DNA of 31,419 bases from Butyricicoccus sp. (GCA_020025755.1 JAHHRO010000026.1:1-31419); one strand, 5' to 3'; shown: positions 16,791 through 24,244, counted from the stretch's first letter. Notes: generated by a model from the sequence alone, not told the origin. Program-made: numbers and translations.

Positions 16791-17888
16791 CTATCGCACA
16801 GTGCCGCCCTGTATGTGGAACACCGCACCGGTTTGGAAGCGCGCCACGGCATCTTCCTCACAGCAGGTGATAATGACTTGTCCCTGTCCAAGATGATTGA
16901 GCACAAAATCCTGCCGTCTGCGGTCAAGCTCTGACAGGACATCATCGAGGAGCAGCACCGGATAGGCATTGTCTGCATCAAAAAAGACTGCTCGTTCCGC
17001 CAGCTTCAGCGCAAGGGCGGCCGTGCGCGTCTGCCCTTGGGAAGCGTACGCTGCGGCAGGGACATCATTCAGATGCAGAACAAGATCATCTTTATGCGGA
17101 CCGGAAAGACAGGAGCGTGCGGCGATCTCCGCAGCGCGGTGGGAAAATGCATGCGCCTGCAATTCCCGCTCGATCACTTCCGCCGGTGCAGTCGGATCTG
17201 TCACGGTGGAAACGGTCTGGTAGGTGCATGTGAGGACTTCATGCGGTGCTGCCTCGGCATGCAGTGCCCGAGCCAATCCTGCGAGCTTATAAATATACGC
17301 TGCGCGGTATCGAATGATACGCGCACCCAATCGGCACTGCCGCAGCGTAAAATCATCCAGCAGGTCGAGAAGTGCAGGTTTTTCTTCGCTATCCTTCAAA
17401 ATGCGCAATTTGTGCGCAGTCACTCTTTCATATTCTGCAAGCGCACTTGCATAATGAGGCCGCAGCTGACAGAGGGCGGTATCCAAAAAGCGTCGTCTTG
17501 CAGCCGCACCAGCTCGAATGAGCATCAGATCATCCGGACAAAATAATACTGTGCGTAATATCCCACGCACATCACTCTGCCGCCGCACCCGAACACCATT
17601 GCGGCGCAGTTCCATTGCCCGATTGGGGTGCAGCCGCAGATCCAAGTGTACTTCATGTCCCTCAACGCGAAAACGTCCAGCGATCCGCGCCTCATCTGCC
17701 CCAAACCGGATGCCTTCTTTTTTTTGCGCAGTCCGAAAAAGCTTGAGTGTGGACAGTGCAGCGGCTGCCTCCAACAAATTGGTTTTGCCTTGAGCATTTT
17801 CTCCCATGATCAAATTGACCGCCGGATCAAATTGCAGGTGGGCAGCCTCATAATTTCTGAAATTTTCCAGTGTGAGTGTCTCGATCAA
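16791..17888 (-). CDS. recF: RecF, gap-repair SMC-like ATPase
   Basis: Binds DNA at stalled forks and gaps and, with RecO and RecR, loads RecA. The 365-aa protein has the N-terminal LENFRNY motif (7-13), Walker A GENAQGKT (29-36), an ABC signature LSGPHKDD and Walker B VLLLDDVLSELD in the C-terminal part. The start codon is TTG at 17888. An in-frame TAA lies a few codons upstream and no ATG or GTG lies within the conserved N-terminus, so TTG is the only start that keeps it. The ribosome site is weak (AAGGCGGGCGG). The gene follows yaaA by 51 bases, in the conserved dnaA-dnaN-yaaA-recF order. Confidence 0.94.
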   Translation of the reverse strand: MIETLTLENFRNYEAAHLQFDPAVNLIMGENAQGKTNLLEAAAALSTLKLFRTAQKKEGIRFGADEARIAGRFRVEGHEVHLDLRLHPNRAMELRRNGVRVRRQSDVRGILRTVLFCPDDLMLIRAGAAARRRFLDTALCQLRPHYASALAEYERVTAHKLRILKDSEEKPALLDLLDDFTLRQCRLGARIIRYRAAYIYKLAGLARALHAEAAPHEVLTCTYQTVSTVTDPTAPAEVIERELQAHAFSHRAAEIAARSCLSGPHKDDLVLHLNDVPAAAYASQGQTRTAALALKLAERAVFFDADNAYPVLLLDDVLSELDRRRQDFVLNHLGQGQVIITCCEEDAVARFQTGAVFHIQGGTVR

Positions 17889-17914
17889 GTAACCGCCCGC
17901 CTTTTTTGTGCTTA

Positions 17915-17930
17915 TGTTTCATGTGAAACA
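17915..17930. promoter_or_regulatory. parS-like centromere site
   Basis: TGTTTCATGTGAAACA differs at a single central base from the conserved ParB-binding parS sequence TGTTTCACGTGAAACA. It lies in the short gap between yaaA and recF, about 1.4 kb from the oriC unwinding region. Origin-proximal placement is typical of parS. Confidence 0.8.
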
Positions 17931-17939
17931 TTTGAATTT

Positions 17940-18146
17940 TCAGCCAATTTCCACACTTTCATTGTCTAGTGTTACGGTATCTCCGGTGCGGAGTTTTTTT
18001 CCACGCATCAGACAGGGTTCTCCGTTGACCAGCACTTCGCCTTCGGCGATGCGGATCTTAGCTTCTCCTCCGGAAGAAACCATATTTGCAAATTTCAGTA
18101 AAGCATCCAGTTTGATAAACTCGCCTGTGATTGTAATTTTACGCAT
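17940..18146 (-). CDS. yaaA: S4-domain RNA-binding protein YaaA/RlbA
   Basis: A 68-aa protein made almost entirely of an S4 RNA-binding fold, with EFIKLDALLKFANMVSSGGEAK followed by VLVNGEPCLMRGKKLRTGDTV. In Bacillus this gene (yaaA, also rlbA) sits between dnaN and recF and is linked to ribosome assembly. It overlaps the end of dnaN by 8 bases, indicating coupled translation. Role in the ribosome is inferred from the family. Confidence 0.9.
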   Translation of the reverse strand: MRKITITGEFIKLDALLKFANMVSSGGEAKIRIAEGEVLVNGEPCLMRGKKLRTGDTVTLDNESVEIG

Positions 18147-19251
18147 CTGCTTTTAACCTCACTGGTAGAACAAGATAGGTATATTTATCACCCTCTATTG
18201 GTGTTAAAACGATTGGATTGAGCGCACCCTTTAAGGAAATGTGCACGGTTTCATCGTTGCAGGCACGCAATGCTTCCAGCAGATAACGACTGTTGAAGCC
18301 GATCTCCAATTCAGAAACGCTGCCATCAATGGAACATTCATCATAAGATTTTCCAAGGGCTGTAATGCAGCTCATTTTCATTACAGATCCATCAAATGTT
18401 ATGCGAACCGGATTTTTGAGTCGTTCGGATACCAAAAGGGAAACACGTTCTAAACAGGTGATCATTTCGTGGGTATCTGATTTGACGGTATATTCGAATG
18501 CGGAGGGAATTGCTGCATTATAGTTTAAAAATTCACCATCGATCAGGCGGCAGACCAGCGTTGTTTGACCCAAAGAGAACAAAATATGCTTTTCTCCGGG
18601 GCAGATGGATGCAAACTCGTTATCATTTTCGTGAGCAATGCGTTCGATTTCTCGCAGTGCAGGACCTGGAACGACAAATTTCATGTCTTCTGCTGGTGCT
18701 TGTTCCAGCGTCTCCCGTCGAATGGAAAGACGGAATCCGTCAACAGCGACTACTGTGAGGCGTCCGTTGATGAGTTCAAATAGGCATCCGGTGTGAATTG
18801 GCTTGGCTTGATTGTCCGAAACAGCAAAAACGGTTTGATTGATCATAGATTTCAGCATATTTTCTGGCATGGAAATCGTATGTGCGCCGTTTACTTCGGG
18901 CATGACAGGGAAATCATCGGATGGGGAGGCAACTAAATTAAAAACAGAACGACCACATTTTATGGTTGTGAGCAGTTTTTCGTCGGTTTCTACATATACT
19001 GTATCGTTTGGGAGTTTGCGAACGATGTCCCCGAGCAGTTTTGCACTGAGAACGATTTCGCCGGGCTGTACGATGTCTGCTTCGATTTTGGTTTTGATGC
19101 CGATGGAGAGATCATAGCCGGAAAGGGTGAGATGATCGGTTGCGGTGATTCGCAGACCTTCTAATATTGCGATGGTTGATTTTGTAGAGACTGCTCTTGA
19201 TGCGATGGAAATTGCGTCAAGAAATGCAGATTTTTCACATGAGAATTTCAT
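18139..19251 (-). CDS. dnaN: DNA polymerase III beta sliding clamp
   Basis: Ring-shaped processivity clamp for DNA polymerase III. The 370-aa length and three repeated clamp domains of about 120 residues each are normal. It begins MKFSCEKSAFLDAISIASRAVSTKSTIAILEGL, a typical DnaN start, and ends in LPVRLKA(DA), close to the family's conserved LP(M/V)R terminus. AAAGGAT (19264-19270) lies 12 bases upstream of the ATG. Its 5' flank is the origin itself, so its transcript probably begins either at dnaA or inside oriC. Confidence 0.97.
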   Translation of the reverse strand: MKFSCEKSAFLDAISIASRAVSTKSTIAILEGLRITATDHLTLSGYDLSIGIKTKIEADIVQPGEIVLSAKLLGDIVRKLPNDTVYVETDEKLLTTIKCGRSVFNLVASPSDDFPVMPEVNGAHTISMPENMLKSMINQTVFAVSDNQAKPIHTGCLFELINGRLTVVAVDGFRLSIRRETLEQAPAEDMKFVVPGPALREIERIAHENDNEFASICPGEKHILFSLGQTTLVCRLIDGEFLNYNAAIPSAFEYTVKSDTHEMITCLERVSLLVSERLKNPVRITFDGSVMKMSCITALGKSYDECSIDGSVSELEIGFNSRYLLEALRACNDETVHISLKGALNPIVLTPIEGDKYTYLVLPVRLKADA

Positions 19252-19543
19252 CGAAAGTACGCATCCTTTCTCTATCCACAGGTAATGTGGAAGTAAGCAG
19301 GTAGTTTATGGGAAATAGAGGCAGTAAATAGAAGAATATTTTTATAGTCGTAGTAGTAGAGCTGTGGAATCTGTGGAAAAGTGAAAAATGCCCATGAAAT
19401 TCGTGGGAAATTTTATCCCCATGCGAATGTGTATGGATTTGGACGAATTGTGGGTGGAAATTTTGGGAAATAGTTTTCCACAAGTTGTCCATCCACAATC
19501 CACAGGCTATGTGGATAAATATTATCGTAAAAAAGAGTGTGAT
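19252..19543. other. oriC: Replication origin (oriC), dnaA-dnaN part with DnaA boxes and unwinding element
   Basis: A 292-base gap rich in DnaA boxes. CTATCCACA lies at 19272-19280. A tandem pair reading TGTGG on the plus strand lies at 19363-19371 and 19372-19380. TTTTCCACA lies at 19474-19482. Weaker boxes end in ATCCACA at 19489-19497 and 19496-19504. A perfect TGTGGATAA lies at 19510-19518. Next to the tandem pair, TAG-TCG-TAG-TAG-TAG (19345-19359) matches the DnaA-trio pattern, and an A/T-rich stretch (19305-19346) lies beyond it. This is the arrangement of the B. subtilis unwinding region downstream of dnaA. No protein gene fits here. Confidence 0.9.
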
Positions 19544-20848
19544 TTACAGATTTTGGATGTTTTCCACGAGCGTTTTGATGATGTCTTCCAGCTCGGCATT
19601 TTTCTTTCGATCTCCGTCGATTTTGTCACATGCGTGCATGACGGTGGTATGGTCACGGCCAAAGACCTTGCCGATTTCAGGCAGGGAATAGTTTGTCATT
19701 TTTCGGACAAGATACATCGCCATTTGACGCGGCTGAACGGTGTCCTTGGAACGGCGGTCAGACAGGATCTGATCGACCGGTACGGAGTAAAAGTTTGATA
19801 CGGTTTGCAGGATCATAGGGGGAGTGGGGTTGAGACCAGGATTGATCGACCGAACTTCTTCAATGACCTTTTGCGTCATATCAATGGTGATCATTTCTCC
19901 ACCCAGTTCATGTTTTGCCTTGATTTTTTTCACGGTGCCTTCCAGCTGTCGTACATTGGACTGTAAGTTTTCCGCAATGCAATAGATGACATCTTTTGGC
20001 AGTTCAAATCCCAATTTAGATGCTTTTGCATTGATAATTGCAACGCGTGTTTCAAAATCTGGTGGCTGGATATCCGCAAGCAGACCCCATTCAAAACGTG
20101 TTTTCATGCGGTCTTCCAAGGTGTTCATTTCCTTTGGCGGACGGTCAGAGGTGAGGACGATCTGGCGGCCGGATTCATAAAGCGCATTGAAGGTATGGAA
20201 AAACTCCTCCTGTGTACGCTCTTTTCCCGCGATAAACTGGATATCATCAATGAGCAGCAGGTCTGCCATACGGTATTTTCCGCGAAATGCCTGCACATCG
20301 CCTTCCTGAATGGCGGTGACGAGTTCATTGGTGAAATCCTCGCCTTTTACATAGATGATGCGAAAATTCGGGTGTGTTCCGCGGATCACATTGCCGATTG
20401 CATGCAATAAGTGAGTTTTCCCCAAGCCTGACTGTCCATAGATAAACAGTGGGTTGTAGTTTTCTGCCGGATGATTGGCAACCGAAATTGCTGCCGCATG
20501 CGCAAACTTATTGGAAGAACCCACGATAAAATGCTCAAATGTGTATTCTTCATCGGGAGAAAGTCCGATTGATTCACCTGTTTTAGCAGGGGAAGGTGCT
20601 TGATCTCCATAGATGACAGAAAGTGTGATGGGTTCGCCCAACAGCTCGGTCAAGGCTTCCTCGAGATGCTTCGTAAAACGAGACTCGATAATTTCTTTTT
20701 TGAATTGGTTGGCAGCGCGCAGAACGAAGCTGGTTCCATCAAGAGAAATGGCTTCGGCGTCGTCAAACCACGCAGAAAGCGTGACGGGGCTAAAGGTACC
20801 CTCCATGCGCGACAACGCCATTTTGAGTAAGTCGTTGTTGCTGTTCAA
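19544..20848 (-). CDS. dnaA: Chromosomal replication initiator DnaA
   Basis: AAA+ ATPase that binds DnaA boxes and melts oriC. The 434-aa protein has domain I (about 1-83), a very short linker domain II, Walker A GQSGLGKT (138-145), Walker B LLLIDD (197-202) and the C-terminal DnaA signature GRDHTTVMHACDKI (397-410), which reads box DNA. The start is TTG at 20848: a perfect AGGAGG (20857-20862) lies 8 bases upstream, while the first ATG (codon 10) has no ribosome site. A rare start may hold expression down. Inverted DnaA boxes overlie the promoter's upstream edge, so autoregulation is likely. Confidence 0.97.
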   Translation of the reverse strand: MNSNNDLLKMALSRMEGTFSPVTLSAWFDDAEAISLDGTSFVLRAANQFKKEIIESRFTKHLEEALTELLGEPITLSVIYGDQAPSPAKTGESIGLSPDEEYTFEHFIVGSSNKFAHAAAISVANHPAENYNPLFIYGQSGLGKTHLLHAIGNVIRGTHPNFRIIYVKGEDFTNELVTAIQEGDVQAFRGKYRMADLLLIDDIQFIAGKERTQEEFFHTFNALYESGRQIVLTSDRPPKEMNTLEDRMKTRFEWGLLADIQPPDFETRVAIINAKASKLGFELPKDVIYCIAENLQSNVRQLEGTVKKIKAKHELGGEMITIDMTQKVIEEVRSINPGLNPTPPMILQTVSNFYSVPVDQILSDRRSKDTVQPRQMAMYLVRKMTNYSLPEIGKVFGRDHTTVMHACDKIDGDRKKNAELEDIIKTLVENIQNL

Positions 20849-20856
20849 GAATTTAT

Positions 20857-20862
20857 CCTCCT
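20857..20862 (-). promoter_or_regulatory. Ribosome binding site fixing the TTG start of dnaA
   Basis: Minus strand AGGAGG with 8 bases to TTG 20848. It is the only good ribosome site near the N-terminus and decides the start codon. Confidence 0.85.
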
Positions 20863-20889
20863 AATTCTGCCGATTCTAATTCACATTAC

Positions 20890-20918
20890 ATAATAGCATA
20901 AGATCTGTTTGATTTCAA
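20890..20918 (-). promoter_or_regulatory. dnaA promoter
   Basis: Minus strand: TTGAAA (20913-20918), a 17-base spacer and TATTAT (20890-20895). A DnaA box ends its core directly against the -35. Confidence 0.78.
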
Positions 20919-20919
20919 G

Positions 20920-21026
20920 TTATCCACAGGTGTGGATAGGGTTGGGCATAAAAATATGGATCTGGTGCAAAATGGGTCTGAAGCCACAAAAAGTTATACA
21001 CAGAGCAAACAGGGATCTTGGGATAA
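20920..21026. promoter_or_regulatory. DnaA boxes upstream of dnaA (second part of a bipartite origin)
   Basis: TTATCCACA (20920-20928, perfect) and TGTGGATAG (20931-20939) form an 18-base palindrome. TTATACACA (20994-21002) fits TTATNCACA. TTGGGATAA (21018-21026) is a weak match. They lie between the divergent dnaA and rpmH promoters. Confidence 0.85.
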
Positions 21027-21089
21027 CACTTCAGAAAAAAACGACCGCACGATAAATCAAAGAAATGTACATTTTTTGTAAAGTTGTGC

Positions 21090-21119
21090 TTGACAAATCC
21101 TATATAGAGTGACTATAAT
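21090..21119 (+). promoter_or_regulatory. rpmH promoter
   Basis: TTGACA (21090-21095), an 18-base spacer and TATAAT (21114-21119): both hexamers are perfect. It is divergent from dnaA. The start near 21126 leaves a leader of about 106 bases. Confidence 0.9.
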
Positions 21120-21145
21120 ATACCTGATTCGGAGTATTACGGACA

Positions 21146-21193
21146 GGCAGCGGCATAAGCCCGATCTTCTGGTATTGGACCTGTGCCGGTGCC
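21146..21193 (+). promoter_or_regulatory. Leader hairpin upstream of rpmH
   Basis: Arms 21146-21157 (GGCAGCGGCATA) and 21182-21193 (TGTGCCGGTGCC) pair over 12 positions with one mismatch and one G-T pair, around a 24-base loop. It lies inside the predicted rpmH leader, 22 bases before the AGGAGGTG ribosome site. Confidence 0.5.
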
Positions 21194-21231
21194 CATTCAG
21201 ATCTATCATGATAATAGGAGGTGTGTGGTAA

Positions 21232-21366
21232 ATGCTGAGAACTTATCAGCCGAAGAAGCGTCAGCGCAGCAAGGAGCATGGCTTCCGTAAGAGAATGTCT
21301 ACGAAGAATGGCCGCAAGGTGCTGGCTCGCCGTCGTGCAAAGGGCCGCAAGCAGCTGACCCTGTAA
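21232..21366 (+). CDS. rpmH: 50S ribosomal protein L34
   Basis: Small, very basic protein of the large ribosomal subunit. The 44-aa product begins MLRTYQPKKRQRSKEHGF and ends in RRAKGRKQLTL, with the family's RKRMSTKNGRKVL core and normal length. AGGAGGTG (21216-21223) lies 8 bases before the ATG. It is first in the rightward rpmH-rnpA-yidD-yidC-jag cluster, read from a strong promoter. A terminator directly follows, so much of its transcription probably stops before rnpA. Confidence 0.97.
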   Translation: MLRTYQPKKRQRSKEHGFRKRMSTKNGRKVLARRRAKGRKQLTL

Positions 21367-21389
21367 TCTGGCAAAACAAAAAACAAATC

Positions 21390-21417
21390 GAGCCGCCCTG
21401 TTTGAGCGGCTCTTTTT
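21390..21417 (+). terminator. Terminator or attenuator between rpmH and rnpA
   Basis: GAGCCGC (21390-21396) pairs with GCGGCTC (21406-21412) around a 9-base loop, followed by TTTTT. The position suggests it lowers expression of rnpA and downstream genes relative to L34. Confidence 0.8.
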
Positions 21418-21618
21418 CGTATTTTCGTGCGTATCAGGACTGTGTTATATGATTTTCGTCTGCCGTATCCCGCCTGAACGCATACAAACAAGGGGAACAT
21501 GCGGCAGGCAGACCGCGCAGGCTGCGAAATGCAAGCCGTCCGAATCGGCGCGGGGGGAGAAGCCAGGGCATCGGCACATCCCAGAACGCTTCTGTAAATT
21601 TTTATTTCGGAGCAAATC
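21418..21618 (+). other. GC-rich leader between the rpmH terminator and rnpA
   Basis: About 200 bases with no supported ORF. GTCTGCC (21458-21464) can pair with GGCAGAC (21507-21513), and smaller hairpins follow. TATGAT near 21447 could be a -10, but no convincing -35 is present. How rnpA is transcribed past the terminator is not clear from sequence. Confidence 0.4.
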
Positions 21619-21975
21619 ATGAAATCTACCTATGTTATCAAAGAAAACTATGAATTCCGCAGGCTGTATCATCGTGGGAAGTCTTCCGCGAATCGCTATC
21701 TTGTGCTGTACTGCATGAAAAACCGTCGCCCATACAATCGTTTAGGTCTCACGGTCAGTGCCAAGTTTGGTTGTGCCGTACAGCGCAACCGTGCAAAGCG
21801 TCTATTTCGCGAGGCATACCGTCTGCACGCATCGGAATTCAAGCAAGGGTTCGATCTCGTGCTGGTTGCACGCACCCGTATGCAAAGCGCGGGCTGTGCA
21901 GAGATCGAGAAAGCACTTTGCAAGGCCGCACGCGAGTTGCACCTGATTGAGGAAAAAGAAGGGAAAAAGTCATGA
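21619..21975 (+). CDS. rnpA: Ribonuclease P protein component
   Basis: Protein subunit that helps the RNase P RNA bind and cleave pre-tRNA 5' leaders. The 118-aa basic protein has the RNR signature in QRNRAKRLFREAYR (Arg56, Asn57, Arg58, Arg61) after the central beta strand RLGLTVSAKFG. Length is normal. GGAG (21609-21612) lies 7 bases before the ATG at 21619. Its last bases overlap the yidD start by 4 (ATGA), so the two are translationally coupled. Confidence 0.95.
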   Translation: MKSTYVIKENYEFRRLYHRGKSSANRYLVLYCMKNRRPYNRLGLTVSAKFGCAVQRNRAKRLFREAYRLHASEFKQGFDLVLVARTRMQSAGCAEIEKALCKAARELHLIEEKEGKKS

Positions 21976-22184
21976 AACGATTGATCTTATCCTGTATTCG
22001 CTTGTATCGGAAGGGCATTTCACCCTATACCGCCCCAACCTGCCGCTATATTCCGACCTGTTCTCAATATGCATTGGAAGCAGTGGAAAAATATGGCGCA
22101 TGGAAGGGGAGCTGGCTTGCGATTCGCCGGATCTGTCGTTGTCACCCTTTTTCCAAACGCGGACCCTACGACCCTGTACCCTGA
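21972..22184 (+). CDS. yidD: YidD, membrane protein insertion efficiency factor
   Basis: A 70-aa protein of the YidD family (DUF37), which aids insertion and processing of inner-membrane proteins. It shows the signature CRYIPTCSQYALEAVEKYGAWKG, then RICRCHP and a GPYDPVP end. An N-terminal amphipathic helix (MKRLILSCIRLYRKGI) is expected to lie on the membrane. It sits between rnpA and yidC, its usual position. It overlaps rnpA by 4 bases. Confidence 0.95.
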   Translation: MKRLILSCIRLYRKGISPYTAPTCRYIPTCSQYALEAVEKYGAWKGSWLAIRRICRCHPFSKRGPYDPVP

Positions 22185-22230
22185 CTTTGGGGTATCTGAA
22201 CAGGAAAGCATCCTGTTCTGCAACACATTT

Positions 22231-22236
22231 GGAGGA
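22231..22236 (+). promoter_or_regulatory. Ribosome binding site fixing the TTG start of yidC
   Basis: GGAGGA with 8 bases to TTG 22245. No ATG lies at a comparable distance in frame, so this site decides the start. Confidence 0.8.
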
Positions 22237-22244
22237 ACAAAATT

Positions 22245-23213
22245 TTGGCTAAGATCTTTGGTTTATTGATCGTGCGTCCATTTGGCATGCTGCTTATGTG
22301 GATCTACAATCTTGTAGGTTCCTATGGCGTTGCGATCATTTTGTTCGCCGTGTTCTGTAAGCTTCTTATGCTCCCGCTGTCCATCCACAGCAAAAAGAGT
22401 ATGCGTAAGATGAGTGCGCTCTCACAAAAACAGATGGCATTACAGAAAAAGTATGCGAACAATCGTGTCAAACTCAATGAAGAGATACAAAAACTCTATG
22501 AGCAGGAGGGCGTCAGCCCGATGAGCGGCTGCCTGCCGTCCTTTCTGCCGCTGCCCATCATGATGGGTCTTTACTACGCGATCGAAAAGCCGATCACCTT
22601 TATGATGGGCATTACCGATAAGGACTTTGTAACAGAAGGTTTTCCGGATTCGGTACAGCTGCTCATCGACTATGTCAATAACAATGGCATTGCGGATCTG
22701 ACCAAGTTTCAGGACTATTATGTACAGATCCCACTCATGGAAAACCTCAATAAGCTGGCAGATACAGCTGGACAATTCCCAGAGGCGATCACGAAGCTGT
22801 CTGCTGAGATCGCAGAACGCCTTGTGCCGCTGAACTTCAATTTCCTCGGCTTCAATCTGGCACAGACCCCAAGCATCAAGGAGTTCGGCATCCTTTGGCT
22901 GCTGCCCATCCTTTCCGGTCTGACTGCTCTGCTTTCTTCGTTCGTGATGCAGAAGCTTCAGGAAAAATCCAATCCCACCGCTGCGCAGGTACAGGGTTCT
23001 ATGAAGGCGATGCTGTACATGATGCCGCTGATGTCGGTTTATCTGGGCTTTATCCTGCCGGCTGCGCTTGCCGTTTACTGGATCACCAACAACCTTTTGA
23101 CAATGATTCAGGAAGTATTCCTCACCTGGTATATGGATAAGTATCATCCGATCGAGGTGGAGGATCCCAAAAAGAAGAAAAAGAAGGCCAAGATCAAAAA
23201 GGAGGAAGCGTAA
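22245..23213 (+). CDS. yidC: YidC/Oxa1-family membrane protein insertase
   Basis: Inserts and folds membrane proteins, alone or with SecYEG. At 322 aa it is the short Gram-positive form without the large periplasmic domain of enterobacterial YidC. Hydrophobic helices lie near the N-terminus (FGMLLMWIYNLV, YGVAIILFAVFCKLLMLPL), at CLPSFLPLPIMMGLYYAI, and in two C-terminal spans (LWLLPILSGLTALLS; MKAMLYMMPLMSVYLGF with LAVYWITNN). A cytosolic Lys-rich hairpin follows the second span. The tail is strongly basic (KKKKKKAKIKK), typical for ribosome contact. The start is TTG at 22245, fixed by the ribosome site. Its stop codon directly abuts the jag ATG. Confidence 0.94.
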   Translation: MAKIFGLLIVRPFGMLLMWIYNLVGSYGVAIILFAVFCKLLMLPLSIHSKKSMRKMSALSQKQMALQKKYANNRVKLNEEIQKLYEQEGVSPMSGCLPSFLPLPIMMGLYYAIEKPITFMMGITDKDFVTEGFPDSVQLLIDYVNNNGIADLTKFQDYYVQIPLMENLNKLADTAGQFPEAITKLSAEIAERLVPLNFNFLGFNLAQTPSIKEFGILWLLPILSGLTALLSSFVMQKLQEKSNPTAAQVQGSMKAMLYMMPLMSVYLGFILPAALAVYWITNNLLTMIQEVFLTWYMDKYHPIEVEDPKKKKKKAKIKKEEA

Positions 23214-24188
23214 ATGCAGAAAGAACAGATTTTTTCTGCGCAGACCGTGGATCGTGCGATCGAAAAGGCACTTGAGACCCTGCATCTGGATCGTGATGCG
23301 ATCTCAGTTGAAGTCATGGATATGGGACGCAAAGGATTTTTGGGTCTTGGTGCTTCTGATGCAAAGATCCGCGTGACCTATGAGGTAGAGGAGCCTGCTC
23401 CTGCACAGTCCGCATCCAAGCCGGCTTCCAAGCCTGTGGCAAAGGAAAAGCCAGTCGAAAAAACACCCGAAAAGCGAGATGAAACACCGCGTCTGGTAAA
23501 GGCTGCACCACAGGGTGCAAAGCCAGCGGAAAAGCCGCAGCCGCCACAGCCTGCAAAGCAGGAGGAGACGCCCCGTCTTGTTCGTGCGGCTTCCGGTGAA
23601 AAGCCGAAATCGAAGCCGACGGAAGAGCGGGCAGAGCAGCCTGCACCGGAGGTCAAGCAGTATCCAAAGGCAAATCCTCTGCCGGAGGCAGAATGGAGCG
23701 ATGAGGCAAAGGCTGCTGTTGCATTCATTGATGGACTTTTGGTAAAGCTGGGTGTCGAGGGACATGCATTTGTGACCGATCAGTCTGAATCCGATCACAT
23801 GCGCATCGAAATCGAGGGACCGGATATGGGACCCGTCATCGGACGCCGCGGTGATACGCTGGATGCGATCCAGTATCTGACATCTCTCGTACTCAATCGT
23901 GGAACCGATGATCATATCCGCTTGACCATTGATACAGAGAATTACCGCATCAAGCGTGCAGAATCGCTCGAGCGACTGGCACGCAAGATGGCTGGCAAGG
24001 TTGCAAGATACCATAAGCCAATGACGCTGGAGCCGATGAATCCGTATGAACGCCGCATCATTCATGCAGCATTGCAGGATTATCGTGGTGTTACGACCCA
24101 CTCGACCGGAACAGAACCAGGTCGCCGTGTTGTGATCTCTCCAGAGGGCGGACGCAAATACAATGGCCGCCGTGCACCAAAGCAGTAA
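23214..24188 (+). CDS. jag: Jag/KhpB, KH and R3H RNA-binding protein
   Basis: RNA-binding protein (Jag, also KhpB/EloR) linked to cell elongation and division in Firmicutes. The 324-aa protein has a Jag-N domain (about 1-55, containing RKGFLGLG). A low-complexity Ala/Pro/Lys/Glu linker covers about 60-155. A KH domain follows with GRRG at 210-213, then an R3H domain with Arg280-xxx-His284. Within the linker the motif ETPRLV(K/R)AA occurs twice (90-98 and 118-126). The gene starts directly after the yidC stop with no gap; AGGAGG lies inside the yidC end. A terminator follows at once. Confidence 0.93.
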   Translation: MQKEQIFSAQTVDRAIEKALETLHLDRDAISVEVMDMGRKGFLGLGASDAKIRVTYEVEEPAPAQSASKPASKPVAKEKPVEKTPEKRDETPRLVKAAPQGAKPAEKPQPPQPAKQEETPRLVRAASGEKPKSKPTEERAEQPAPEVKQYPKANPLPEAEWSDEAKAAVAFIDGLLVKLGVEGHAFVTDQSESDHMRIEIEGPDMGPVIGRRGDTLDAIQYLTSLVLNRGTDDHIRLTIDTENYRIKRAESLERLARKMAGKVARYHKPMTLEPMNPYERRIIHAALQDYRGVTTHSTGTEPGRRVVISPEGGRKYNGRRAPKQ

Positions 24189-24201
24189 AAACTGAATGGA
24201 A

Positions 24202-24244
24202 AGGGCATGATGAAAGCATTTTTGCTGCATCATGCTCTTTTTTT
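24202..24244 (+). terminator. Terminator of the rpmH-jag cluster
   Basis: An 11-bp stem (24202-24212 with 24228-24238, one G-T pair) carries an inner AGCA/TGCT extension and is followed by seven T. It begins 14 bases after the jag stop. Confidence 0.9.
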
